From Spongilla lacustris (Eukaryota > Porifera > Demospongiae > Spongillida > Spongillidae), in NCBI GenBank assembly GCA_949361645.1, contig OX442426.1, forward strand, positions 5,898,278 through 5,962,277: 64,000 nucleotides of DNA, written 5' to 3'. Under the pieces are notes generated by a model. That model worked only from the letters and a program-made list of their open reading frames with translations, was not told the DNA's origin and did no database searches. Position 1 is the stretch's first letter; every line of letters starts with the position of its first letter. Below, one piece after another: positions 19,758 through 31,383 of the stretch. The position numbers were made by a program, and so were the translations under genes.

Positions 19758-20560
19758 TCAAAGCATATTTGGCATTTCATTTTTTCCAAGGTTTGTAATG
19801 AGGAAATAAAGCTGTGGGCTTAAATGGTTTACTGTTAAAAGATTAGAAATGGCGTGGTCATACACACATGGCCAAATAACCATGGCAACCACCCCCTCTC
19901 CACCACCTCTTTGAAGCAAAGCCAAGACATTCCTCGCAGAATACCTTAAACCTGCAAGAGCACCATCACCCATGCACCAGGCATGGAAATTCAGACCAGC
20001 ACAAATGTCTCTGGTTGAAATTGCTGACTCCAGGACGTTTAAGACCAAAGATATAGCAACAATGGGCCCAAGGAGACGCCCTACTGAAGGCTCAGTTCTG
20101 AGGTAAGGCAGCCTAAGAGATGCCAGAGGAACAGGTGATGGTCCTAACACCAGTTTGCCCAAGGAGAACAGTCTCGGTGGCAGTGATGGCTTCCCTTGGA
20201 GATGCCAAGTTGTTAAAGACCTCTATAGCTTGAGAGAGGTGGTGGACCGATTGAGATCCAAAACCAGATAACCATATGAAGGAGATGAAAGCTGCAGATG
20301 AGTGGTGGGACAATGACCGCAGTTCTAGGCCTCCTCTGGGTGCTCATGCACTGTCTGAAAGCCCTATAGATGTCATCATCTAAACGACTGAGAGCCTTTG
20401 ATGAAAGTGATGGTGGTGTTGATCGGGCAGTTTACAAAACCCCGGCACCACTTATACGAAGAAGGACCAAAGCAACCTGAGGGGGTCTAGTTTCCATCCA
20501 TTTGGTGGAGACGAATGAGGTCTGGAGCAGAACACGTGGTCTCCAAAAGCAGCACCAAGT
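19758..20560 (-). pseudogene. Decayed reverse transcriptase fragment (minus orientation)
   Basis: The minus strand encodes LGPIVAISLVLN and then LNFHAWCMGDGALAG. The catalytic Y.DD reads CMGD, so the active site is lost. Upstream coding relics extend to about 20.5 kb (AGVL, RPPQ segment). Part of the palindrome arm. Confidence 0.65.
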
Positions 20561-20599
20561 ATTTTAATGTTTGGCTTTTCATAAGCTCTCATCTCTGAA

Positions 20600-21386
20600 G
20601 TGAATAATAATAAATAATACATCTAGAAACTAGCTCATGCAACATCATGCTATCCATATGTATGCCACTTGCCGTTGTGTACGTCATTTTCACAACAATA
20701 TACATGCATATTGTACTGCATTGTTTTGAGAATACAAATTGCACATGATTCCAGCACGTGTGCAAGAATCATATCCCGGACGATTTACCAAGGCATCCGA
20801 GTCCACTTCCTACGATTTTAAGATTGATTTCTGAAATGGTGTAAATTCCAGATGGGAATCAATTTTGTATCATGGTTACAATTAATGATTACACAGATGC
20901 TCATTAGATATTCCTGCATGACGTGTAATTGCAAAAGACCGTCAACAACCCGCGCGCACTCGTCCATTCAAATGTATGAAACATTTCGCTCTTTTGACTC
21001 TTATTAATAAAGCCAGGTGCAGTTTGACTTCTCCATGCAATAACATAAAGTTTATGCATTTCCTTTTATGTATTGGTCTTTTTTTTCTTCAGCGCAGTGG
21101 TTACAATTAAACAACAGCTACATGTAGGCCTTATGGGATATCTGCAGTAGGGTTCACTCCACCCTGCTGTAGTTACTTAACTTACATAACATTAATCATT
21201 TTAATGTTATGGTCGCCGTACTATCGTAGTGTGGAAAACTAGTCTACTGTCGGTTTAGATAGGCCTACCTTTATATACTTAGAATATAAGTAGCTACATA
21301 CCACATTGAAATGTATACAAACAATTTGCGACCCGAGGATTTGTATTCAACTATAAAAATAAATAACGTTCGAAACAGAAATCATT
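20600..21386. repeat. A-gene distal upstream module
   Basis: Repeat with landmarks CTAGAAACTAGCTCATGCAA, CCCGGACGATTTACC, CAGCTACATGTAGGCCTTA and TTGCGACCCGAGGATTTG. Shared, with small indels, by about 23.56-24.06, 29.03-29.56, 34.62-35.19, 43.98-44.80, 52.29-52.90 and 59.69-60.22 kb (not every landmark in each). No coding frame. Here it runs straight into truncated A1. Confidence 0.7.
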
Positions 21387-21876
21387 CGTGGCTTCTAGTT
21401 GCATTCCATCACCTGCATTATATCCTTGTAAAGTATGATCTAAACAACGCTACCAAATTTCAAGCCATGTGCACTGTTCTTAGACGTGTAAGAAGCAATC
21501 AGTGCAACGAAACCGATAACCTCGATCGAATTAGAAATATCACGTGCTCCTATGTGTCGGCTATGCCAGTAAGTGGAACTAATGAGATCGTGCGAATACA
21601 TACATGAATCGGCCTGTAAATTATTCTGCATGTCAAAATGTCACCTTTTTCATCATAGGGCATCAACCCAAACTACACATGTGAGCAAATGGTGGACGTG
21701 ATATGCGTCCTTGAGGAAATCAGACTCTTGCAGATAGCTAATAAACTGTCATGGGTTATCAATGGCGTTCAAACTCCTTCTTCCTTCACGCAAAGCGACA
21801 CTTGCAAATGAATTAAGAATGTTTTCATCCTCCAAGAGTTAGATGTACAGCAGTTACAGTTACCTCAGAATTGTTA
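21387..21876 (+). pseudogene. Subfamily A copy 1: 5'-truncated and nonsense-mutated
   Basis: Exon 1 similarity begins inside the coding region at the WLLVAFHH segment. The start codon, signal peptide and about 45 N-terminal codons are replaced by upstream-module sequence. The remainder of exon 1 reaches the GTAAGT donor after SAMP near 21570. Exon 2 (21660-21876) carries TGA in place of the Trp codon in DTCKW, which would remove the last 25 or so residues. The frame opened upstream by a chance ATG at 21311 lacks a signal peptide. Closest in sequence to A4 and A5. Confidence 0.8.
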
Positions 21877-23560
21877 ACTATTCATTTGCTGCGTGTTCGA
21901 GTCTAATGTAAAACAAATCACATGCACTTGTCACTCATTACTATAATTTGAAAGCATACTTATATTGCATAGTAGGAATGGAATGCGTATACGGATGGAA
22001 CGCGTGTCTACATCCAGTGGGACCGGATCATTAGCGCTGAAAATCAATGAACAAAAGCTAGCTACTGGACTCTTCTACGAACGGAACGATTGTGAAGCTT
22101 CTGCCGAATGTAATGGCGGGGTGGAGGAGGGGAGAAGTTCTCAAAATGATCTAATTTATTAGAGGAATACATTTTCAAATGCCATGCAGCTTATAATTAG
22201 CTCTATACTTATGGCAATGCACTAAAAGTAACTGCCGGAGAGCCCTGGGAGGTATCTAGCGTTTGCATGTCGAAGTGATTTGTTTTCACTGTTAAGTTTT
22301 TAAGCGAACCTGCATGAGCTCCTGAACAGTTCAGTGCATTGGCTAGTTGAATAAATGCTTTTAATCCTCGGTTAATAATTTGTAAAATCCGTTGGTGTGT
22401 CGTATATTGTGAATTAAGCTCTTCTTCATGATATATTCATACATTGCTTAATAACTCCTAAAAAAACGAATCTAACCGGCAGTATTTCTTGTGTGGAATG
22501 TACACCGCATGTCAGGTTCAGAAATCACTTCCAATATATGAGTTCGATGAGGATCGTTGTGCATTGATCTGGATTGAGTGAATCTGATTGCGGACTTTGC
22601 GTGCACACGAGCTTCTTCATTCGCATATTACGGCCAGTTCACCAGCCATCTTTCACGCGGTATGCAATTATAAGGTTTGTAAATTGAAGGGTTTTTTGTA
22701 CATGTGTTTTAGATATTAGAAATGATTTATCTTCAGCTACATGTAGTGTTTTAGGTGGACCTGGACAAATAATTCAGTGCAAAATTGAATCATCCTTGTA
22801 TGGATCACGGTAGAATATTTGCATGTAAAATTAATATTTATATCAATAGTCAGTTACCTACAAAAAATGATTCCCGTTTGGAATGTGATGTGCCCTTTTC
22901 AGAAATCACGTGTTTTAAAAGCGTATAGGAAGCGGGTTCGGATGCCTTGGTAAATCATCACGGATGGTGGCCGGACAAATCTTTTTTCCGCCCCTGTTAC
23001 ATTAGTATGTCGTGGGGCTGGAACCCAAATCTTTCACTTCCTTATTGCATGCAATACCTATAAGGACTCCAAATTGTAATTTGATGTTTAACACTTTTTT
23101 TTTTCACTATATGCAGCATATGATGCTTATCCATATGCACAAGATAACTTAGGGGGGATTGTATTATTGATGGTAACTTCAATTGGGAGAAAGATTAGCC
23201 ATGCTGCGAGTTCAGTTTTTCTGATATAACTTTTTACCCTTTGTATTAAACCCAAAGGACTGATTCGTACTTCATTTAACCGCTTCTACCCACGCGCATC
23301 CTCGTGATAATGGAAGTGGCGGTAAGCTGTATAATATAATAAGCGCTTGGCTACACATGCATGCATTAATTGTATAATCACATCCTACGTATACGCTTCC
23401 AAGAAGTTACCATTCCACTGGTGGTTATAACTACAGGGTATTCAACGATCAAGTTATATATTCTTTTAACGTGTGCTGCAATGCTGAGGCGAATCTTTTA
23501 ACCAACTAAAATATACCATGCAAATAGATCATATGTAAAGTAATATTTCAATATACACCA
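21877..23560. repeat. A-gene downstream module (long form)
   Basis: Repeat following A1, A4 and A5 for about 1.7 kb. A shorter form of about 1.0-1.2 kb follows A2, A3 and A6. Landmarks: GTGGACCTGGACAAATAATT, TTCCCGTTTG, GCCTTGGTAAATCATCAC, a conserved exon-like segment (here 23117-23193) and CTTCCAAGAAGTTACCATTC. No supported gene other than the exon-like segment. Confidence 0.7.
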
Positions 23561-24526
23561 ACAAATTGCGACCCGAGGTTTTGCATTCAACTTGCCTGTG
23601 AACTGAACTGATTCGTTCAATAAGAACCACCCCGCAGCTACATGTGGTTGCAGCATGCAAAACAATATTCCGAACAATTTACCATGAGTCCGGAAAACTC
23701 TGTATCCATATCGTACGCTTCTAGACTGACATACATATATGTATCGGTCTTTTTTTCATTTTTTTCAGCATAGTGGTTACAATTAAACAACAGCTACATG
23801 TAGGCCTTATGGGATATCTGCAGTAGGGTTCACTACACCCTGCTGTAGTTACTTAACTTACATAACATTAATCATTTCAATGTTATGGTCGCCGTACAAT
23901 AGTGCCTACCTTTATATAGTTAAAATATAAGTATAGCTACAGACCACAAATAAAGTAATATTAAAATATGTACAAACAATTTGCGACCCGAGGATTTGTA
24001 TTCAACTTGCAATATAAAAAGAAAATAACGTTCAGAACAGAAATGTAGGGCACCATCGTTTAAGACTTCTTCAGTTAGTGGAACAAACTGTACTATAGTA
24101 GGTAGAAATGTAATGATTTTTTTTTTACCTGCAATTAAAGCAGCAACTCAACATATATGCATTTGCGTATGCATGCACAAGTTTATAGGATTATAGTGCA
24201 TATGGATAATACCAAGCATGCATTTACAATATTATCTTTCTAAAGTCGCGCAAATCAACCGTTTTTACCTTTATGTTACACAAAGTCATTTGACCATGTC
24301 AATCATAGCAAGACCATCTGTACACGAATTTAACTGCATGGGCTTGACCCACTGTTGTGTGGAGCCACATTTGTGGCGGCGAAATACTTTCACTGTCACA
24401 TATATATGTACGATACTTCAGTTCAGAGTAACAATATACTACGCTTTCCGTTCTAGTACTAGGCCCAGTACATTAGTGCAATTACATATGTCATTACTTG
24501 CCTTTGTGTATACTATGCATGAGTAG
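23560..24526. repeat. Distal upstream module plus a truncated promoter-side module, without a gene
   Basis: 23.56-24.06 kb repeats the distal module. 24.18-24.53 kb repeats the promoter-side module seen before A2, A3, A4 and A6 (AAATCAACCGTTTTTACCTT, GAGCCACATTTGTGGCGGCG) but stops before the TATA box. It looks like the front half of an A unit whose gene is missing. Confidence 0.65.
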
Positions 24527-26690
24527 GTACTTTAATAAATTGCGTTTGCGTAGGCGGAAACTGGTGATCTAAATCTCGTCGAAAATTGTGACCGTATTTA
24601 GGATTTCTCTACGAGTGCTTAAGGAGACGCGCGCTTTGTAAAGTTGTTTGCAAGGTATTTAGGACTTTATTGCTAGAATACAGAACAAAAGGGGTTGCCA
24701 GATACACTATTGGTATCTAAATGTAAGCCAGCATACGGCGTTATTTTGTGTGCCTCGTTGATTTCCATAGTAATCGGTCGCGATTAGCCATTCCCTAGAT
24801 TCTTAAAGCACTCACTTGAGGAAGCGTTTCCCATGTTTATTAGGTCTTAGCCTATATCAGGATAAAATTTCATGAGCTTTGGATGGTCCATTTATCGGCA
24901 CAGGTGTTTACTGTTTGATTGCTTAGAGCTTGACATAATAATGCTTAACCTGGTATTTCTGTGATAGAGCCCTGGGAATTAAACTTATTTTTTGTATTTT
25001 CAATTCATAGACAATCTGTTTTGTTTATGTGTCAAAGAGTTGTGTGATAGTTCTGTTTAATACGCACCGAATTCGTCAAGGCACGCGTTAGTTATGGAAA
25101 GTATTGTACAGCATGGACCGTCATTTCAATAAAAACAGCTCAATCATAAAAATATGATGGTGCCCACACAGCGTATTTTTCAAGACAATATTTTCATGTC
25201 AGTATATCCTAGCTATGCAGCAAGTGTACTACAATATCTATTATCTTATCTTATCTTGTTCTGTTGTAGCATGCAGAATTTTGTACTTCAAGGTTCAGGG
25301 AGAGCAGTAATTTTCAAACCTGCCATTTGATCCAAAGCTACTTCAATAACTGGGCATATGCTGGTTATGGGTAGATGTATTTCTTAAAGGTGTAATATGT
25401 GTAATATAGACACAGTTGCATGGCTACCTTGAAGGTACTTTAGCTCATCTATCCCCATTCATTGTTCATCAAGTATGTTTGCTGAACACAATGCACCCTT
25501 GGCCTGGCTGATTACCTTTATAGAAAAGCATCTAAATTAAATGTTAAATGATGAAAACTAAGATGTAAAATTAATGGAACAATGCAGTGGTTGTGTGCAC
25601 ACTCTCAGAACAAGCAAGAAAATATAGCCTGGTTAAATTTTGCATCAGACAAGCTCAGAGAGTAAGGTTAGTTAGTAAACAACATTTCTATATTGCAAGA
25701 TCAGCAACTTAAAGATAAGATTCTAAAGAAAGAGAACAGTTCAAGGAGGAAGATAGAAAAGAAGTTGCAATATGAGGCAGAAAAGGAAGTGGAATTATCA
25801 AATGAGTTTCCTAATATCTCATAATGAAAAAAACTGAATTAATGTAATATTATTAAAGCGTTTTATCCAACGTGTCAGTTATTTTTAATAATAAAATAAT
25901 AAAGGTAAGCATAAACAATGCACAATAAGTAACTATACTAGTAAAAAGATACAGAAAAAAAAAGTCTATACCACTGCATGCTGGCACACAGAATCCATAA
26001 TAGAAGCAGCATTTCCACATTGTACTGCAGCTGATAGCCTTTGCAGCAAGTAAGAGTATGCATTGCACTCTCCCGATGCCAGCCTAAGGTGATGGTTAAG
26101 CTCTCTCCTGATGTTTCAATGGCTATAGGCGTGATCAGTTATTAATGGTCTGTATATTGAACACCTATATGGTATGTGGATCATCAAAATGTGCTATACA
26201 ATGGACATATATGTGTAAATCAACCAAGGAAATCTCAAAGTAATTATTACACATTGGAAGGATGATGAATGTGAATAAATAGGGAAGAACATTATTATGA
26301 TATCGCTATACGGGCTATTGCCGTATTGACAGCTAGATTATGTAATGAGATACCTAAATTTAGATGTAATTTGTATTTGACCCTGTGAACCTTATACAGA
26401 GTACCTATGTTGTATTTTATGCAATTATGGCATCATTATCTCGAATACTTTTACAGTAGCTGCATGGAGAAATCAAGCGGTCACAGTTTTTTATATCGCG
26501 GTCCATTCACATAGCGTACATTGTTAGCCGGTCATGCACCCGCGACGCAATGTTTGAAACGTTATAACTTTTGAAATAGAAATCTGTTTTCCGTGGCAAA
26601 AGCATATTTTTGATGCATTCAATTTGCTCTTTTAGGCTATGCATAAATGTTCTAGTTTTATTCATTTTGAAAAATTTATTAAAGTACCTA
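24527..26690. other. Single-copy interval within the cluster
   Basis: No match to the other modules that I can see. A plus-strand patch at about 25.70-25.82 kb is Lys/Glu-rich and coiled-coil-like (KKENSSRRKIEKKLQYEAEK) but has no definable gene. Otherwise AT-rich, nothing recognised. Confidence 0.4.
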
Positions 26691-27440
26691 GCATGAGCAC
26701 ATAAATTATCGTCATTATCATTATCGATATACTGGTTTAAAATATATGCAACATGAATATTACGGAATACCCCCTAGTACTATATAACGAGGCATACAGC
26801 GAAATTTATCCACTGGTTTTATTGAGGAGACTGTATTATATATGTATGTCACCCAGAGAAGGTTCTTACACCCCATGTGCGTTAGCGATATCCCGAAAGC
26901 TTTTTATTCATCCACTTCCTACACGGCGATTGCATGCCCGTGCATGCATGAACATTCCAAACCACAATCGTTTCTCTCCTGGCTACTGTAATGCACCCAA
27001 ATACATTTACAGTATCGGTTAAATGCAATTACATGAATGAATATTGCATGGAGAAGAACTTACATGTAATTCACCTGATCAGTTATGAGTATATATTATA
27101 CATCTATATCGACCATAATAATAGCCTGCACTAAATGGGTTTTAACCTCACAGTTCAAGGTCATCTTGTAGAGCTAGTCAAGCTATAGGTGTTATTAAAA
27201 ATTAAAAAAAGTACAGTCACGTGCATATGCCACTACTATTTTACTGATACATACATCCTAGCTGGCCTACTGATTGCATACATGGAACGAGCACGCTTGG
27301 CTGATTAGTAAATCACATCCATCATTAAGCAAGTCATTACACAGATGGTATAAAATCGCTCTGTTCGCCTGCTGATATCCACAATCAAACAGCTGGAAGA
27401 CTCTAGAAACTGACGTGATAAGAAGCACAATCTATACAAA
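26690..27440. repeat. Promoter-side module of A2
   Basis: Sequence shared with 29.64-30.74, 44.80-45.78 and 60.23-61.26 kb (landmarks CCTAGTACTATATAACGAGG, CACGGCGATTGCATGCCCGT, CAGTTCAAGGTCATCTTGTA). It ends in the TATA box and 5' untranslated region. Confidence 0.75.
27349..27355 (+). promoter_or_regulatory. TATA box of A2
   Basis: TATAAAA 85 bp before the ATG in a block conserved before A3, A4 and A6. Confidence 0.6.
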
Positions 27441-28082
27441 ATGAAAGTCCAATTGGCCGCGGCTTGTTTTCTTGCTCTCGTCATTGTACAAGTTGGTGCT
27501 ACCACTTCTCCTTTGGAGGATATGAAATATAATTTCCTAGCATTGAGTGCTTTAGCCTCCTCAGTAAGTGTATATCAGTCGAGGCTTCTAGTTGTATTCC
27601 ATCACCTGCATTATATCCTTGTAAAGTATGATCTAAACGACGCTACCAAATTTCAAGCCATGTGCACAGTTCTTAGACAAGTGAGAAGCAATCAGTGCAA
27701 CGAAACCGATAACCTCGATCAAATTAGAAACATCACGTGCTCCTATGTATCGGACATGTGGGTAAGTCGGCGAGTGGAACTAATGAGATCGAGCGAATAC
27801 ATTATGCATGCGTGTATCCTGCATGTGAAAATGTCACCTTTTGCATTATAGGGCATCAACCCAAACTACACATGTAAGCAAATGGTGGACGTGATATGCG
27901 TCCTTGAGGAAATCAGAATATTGGAGATCTTTAGTAATCTGTCATGGGATATCTCTATCAGTGGTGTTCAAACTCCTTCTCCCTTCACGCAAAGCGACAC
28001 TTGCAAATGGATTAAGAATGTATTCGTATTCCAAAACCAAGAATTGCGTGCACATGGATTACAGTTACCTCAGAATTGTTAA
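27441..28082 (+). CDS. Secreted 7-Cys protein, subfamily A copy 2 (intact, 183 aa)
   Basis: Exon 1 is 27441-27761 (321 nt), with a GTAAGT donor after SDMW. Exon 2 is 27852-28082, starting after a TTATAG acceptor with GINPNYTC. The intron is 90 bp, phase 0. Residues 1-20 (MKVQLAAACFLALVIVQVGA) are a signal peptide. The mature chain of about 163 residues has cysteines in AMC, NQC, ITC, YTC, VIC, DTC and the C-terminal QNC, and N-glycosylation sites NET, NIT, NYT and NLS. Amphipathic helical segments (KFQAMCTVLRQVR, MVDVICVLEEIR) suggest a small helical disulfide-bonded fold; no known family recognised. Tandem twin of A3 (3301 bp apart). Function unknown; a secreted effector, ligand or recognition role is only inference. 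Confidence 0.85.
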
Positions 28083-29080
28083 CTTTTCATTAAACTGAAG
28101 TTCTTTTTATTTTTTACATGTGTATTAGGTATTATAAGTGATTTATCTTCAGCTACATGTAGTGTTTTAAGTGGACCTGGACAAATAATTCAGCGCATGC
28201 CAAATTGAATCATCCTTGAGTCAAAATTTGCATGTAAAATCCGTCTGAGTGTCAAAATTAATATTTATGTGGTCAATTAACTCTTCTTCTGAATGCTATA
28301 TTTTAATAAATAAACACTGGGCAATAATGGTAACCATAAGAGAAAAAAATGATTCCCGTTTGAAATGTGATGTGCCTTTTTCGTGTTTTAAAAGCGTATA
28401 GGAAGTGGATTCGGATGCCTTGGTAAATCATCACAGGATGGTGGCCGGACAAATCTTTTTTCCGCCCCGGTCGGTTACATTAGTATGTCATGGGGCTGGA
28501 ACACAAATCTTTCACTTCCTTACTGCATGCAATACCTATAAGGACTCCAAATTGTAATTTGATGTTTCGCATGCACTTTTTTTTCCCCACTATATGCAGC
28601 GTATGATGCTTATCCATATGCACAAGATAACTTAGGGAGGATTGTATTATTGATGGGAACGTCAATTGGGAGAAAGATTAGCCATGCTGAGTTCAGTTTT
28701 TCTGATATAACCTTTTACCCTTTGTACTAAACCCTAAGGACTGATTCGTACTTCAATTAACCGCTTCTACCCACGCGCATCCTCGTGATAACGGAAGTGG
28801 CGGTAAGCTGTATAAAATAATCGCTTGGCTACACATGCATGCATTAATTGTAATCACATCCTACGTATACGCTTCCAAGAAGTTACCATTCCACTGGTGG
28901 TTATGACTGCAGGGTATTCAACGATTAAGCATTATTCTTTTAACGTGGGCTGAAATGCTGCGGCGAAACTTTTAACCAACTAAAATATACCATGCAAATA
29001 GATCATAAAGTAATATTCTAATATACACAAACAAACTGCGACCCGAGGTTTTGCATTCAACTTGCCCATGAACTGAACTG
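28083..29080. repeat. A-gene downstream module (short form) after A2
   Basis: Same landmarks as the long form but lacks about 0.7 kb just after the stop. Contains the exon-like segment at 28600-28676. Confidence 0.7.
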
Positions 29081-30741
29081 ATTCGTTCAATAAGAACCAC
29101 CCCGCAGCTACATTGATATGTGGTTGCAGCATGTAAAACTATACTCCGAACAATTTACTATGAGTCCGGAAAACTCCGTATCCATATCGTACGCTTCTAG
29201 ACTGACATACATATATGTATTGGTCTTTTTTTTTTTTTCAGCGTAATGGTTACAATTAAACAACAGCTACATGTAGGCCTTATGGGATATCTGCAGTAGG
29301 GTTCACTCCACCCTGCTGTAGTTACTTAACTTACATAACATTAATCATTTTAATGTTATGGTCGCCGTACAATAGTAGTACTGAGTTTACTGTCGAGGCC
29401 TACCTTTATATAGTTAAAAATATAAGTATAGCTACAGACCGCATATAAAGTAATATTAAAATATATACATACAATTTGCGACCCGAGGATTTGCATTCAA
29501 CTTGCAATAAAAATAAATAACGTTCGGAACAGAAATGTATATATTTTTTAATCATAAGCCGGAAAGTAATAGTGGTCGATCATATAATTAAACCTGCATG
29601 CAATTTAAGCAGCAACTCAACATATATGCATGTGCATATGCATGCACAAGAATTATGATGCATATGGATAATACCATGCATGCATTTACAATATTATATT
29701 TTTATAAAGTTGCGCGCAAATCAACCGTTTTTACCTTTATATTACACAAAGTCATTTGACCATGTCGATCATAGCAAGACCATCTGTACACGAATTTATA
29801 ACTGCATGGGCTTGACCCACTGTACATGCTGTGTGGAGCCACATTTGTGGCGGCGAAATACTTTCGCTGCCACATACATGTACGACACTTCCACAGTAAC
29901 ATTATACTACGCTTCCCGTTTTAGTACTAAGCAGTACATTAGTGCATTTACATATGTCATTACTTGCCTTTGTGTATACTATGCATGAGCACATAAATAA
30001 TCATCATTATTTTTATCGATATACTGGTTTTAAAAAATATATGCAACATGAATATTACGGAATGCCCCCTAGTACTATATAACGAGGCATACAGCGAAAT
30101 TTATCCACTGGTTTTATTGAGGAGGCTGTATTATATATGTATGTCCTCAAAGAAGTTTCTTACATCCCATGTGCGTGAGCGATATCCCGAAAGCTTTATA
30201 TTCATCCACTTCCTGCACGGCGATTGCATGCCCGTGCATGCATGAACATTCCAAACCAGAATCGTTTTTCTCATGGTTACTGTAATGCACACAAATACAT
30301 TTACAGTATCTGTTAAATGCAATTACATGAATGAGTATTGCATGGAGAAGAACTTACATGTAATTCACCTGATCTCTTATGTATACTTTATGCATGTATA
30401 TGGACCATAATAATAGCATGCACTAAATGGGTTTTAACCTCACAGTTCAAGGTCATCTTGTAGAGCTCGTCAAGTTACAAGTACCTTTGGTGTTATTTTT
30501 TTATTTTAAAGTACATAAAATATGCATATGCCACTACTATTTTACTGATACATACATCCTAGCTGGCCTACTGATTGCATACATGGAACGAGCACGCTTG
30601 GCTGATTAGTAAATCACATCCATCATTAAGCAAGTCATTACACAGATGGTATAAAATCGCTCTGTTCGCCTGCTGATATCCACAATCAAACAGCTGGGAA
30701 ACTCCAGAAACTGACGTGATAAGAAGCGCAATCTATACAAA
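29080..30741. repeat. Distal and promoter-side modules of A3
   Basis: Distal module at about 29.08-29.56 kb, promoter-side module at about 29.64-30.74 kb; the latter parallels 26.69-27.44 kb with an offset of 3301 bp near the gene. Confidence 0.7.
30650..30656 (+). promoter_or_regulatory. TATA box of A3
   Basis: TATAAAA 85 bp before the ATG, same context as in A2. Confidence 0.6.
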
Positions 30742-31383
30742 ATGAAAGTCCAATTGGCCGCGGCTTGTTTTCTTGCTCTCGTCATTGTACAAGTTGGTGC
30801 TACCACTTCTCCTTTGGAGGATATGAAATATAATTTCCTAGCATTGAGTGCTTTAGCCTCCTCAGTAAGTGTATATCAGTCGAGGCTTCTAGTTGTATTC
30901 CATCACCTGCATTATATCCTTGTAAAGTATGATCTAAACGACGCTACCAAATTTCAAGCCATGTGCACAGTTCTTAGACGTGTAAGAAGCAATCAGTGCA
31001 ACGAAACCGATAACCTCGATCAAATTAGAAACATCACGTGCTCCTATGTATCGGACATGTGGGTAAGTCGGCGAGTGGAACTAATGAGATCGAGCGAATA
31101 CATTATGCATGCGTGTATCCTGCATGTGAAAATGTCACCTTTTGCATTATAGGGCATCAACCCAAACTACACATGTAAGCAAATGGTGGACGTGATATGC
31201 GTCCTTGAGGAAATCAGAATATTGGAGATCTTTAGTAATCTGTCATGGGATATCTCTATCAGTGGTGTTCAAACTCCTTCTCCCTTCACGCAAAGCGACA
31301 CTTGCAAATGGATTAAGAATGTATTCGTATTCCAAAACCAAGAATTACGTGCACGTGGATTACAGTTACCTCAGAATTGTTAA
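30742..31383 (+). CDS. Secreted 7-Cys protein, subfamily A copy 3 (intact, 183 aa)
   Basis: Exon 1 is 30742-31062, exon 2 is 31153-31383; the same splice sites and lengths as A2. The protein differs from A2 at only two residues that I can see (LRRV for LRQV in exon 1; ARG for AHG near the C-terminus), so the tandem duplication is recent or has been homogenised. Signal peptide, seven cysteines and four N-glycosylation sites are kept. Its promoter block with TATA box is intact. Not assignable to a known family. Confidence 0.85.

Larger units (their letters stand above)
18600..20560. repeat. Right arm of palindrome, lacking a B gene
   Basis: Reverse-complement counterpart of about 15.8-18.15 kb (see left arm). 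Where B1 should be mirrored, near 18.78-18.84 kb, there are only about two to three copies of a 19-bp repeat. Boundaries approximate. Confidence 0.65.

Noticed and set aside
24178..24526. 102-codon frame and its relatives at 29680 and 44711
   Set aside because: Lies in the promoter-side repeat. Frames differ among copies through indels, so similarity is at DNA level only.
25690..25830. Lys/Glu-rich coiled-coil-like patch
   Set aside because: Too short, no start or splice signals that I could join, and stops close by; noted in the interval description only.
27305..27505. Minus-strand frame starting MVAPTCTMTRA, also at 30606, 45617 and 61123
   Set aside because: Antisense shadow of the A-gene promoter and signal-peptide region, conserved only because the sense strand is.
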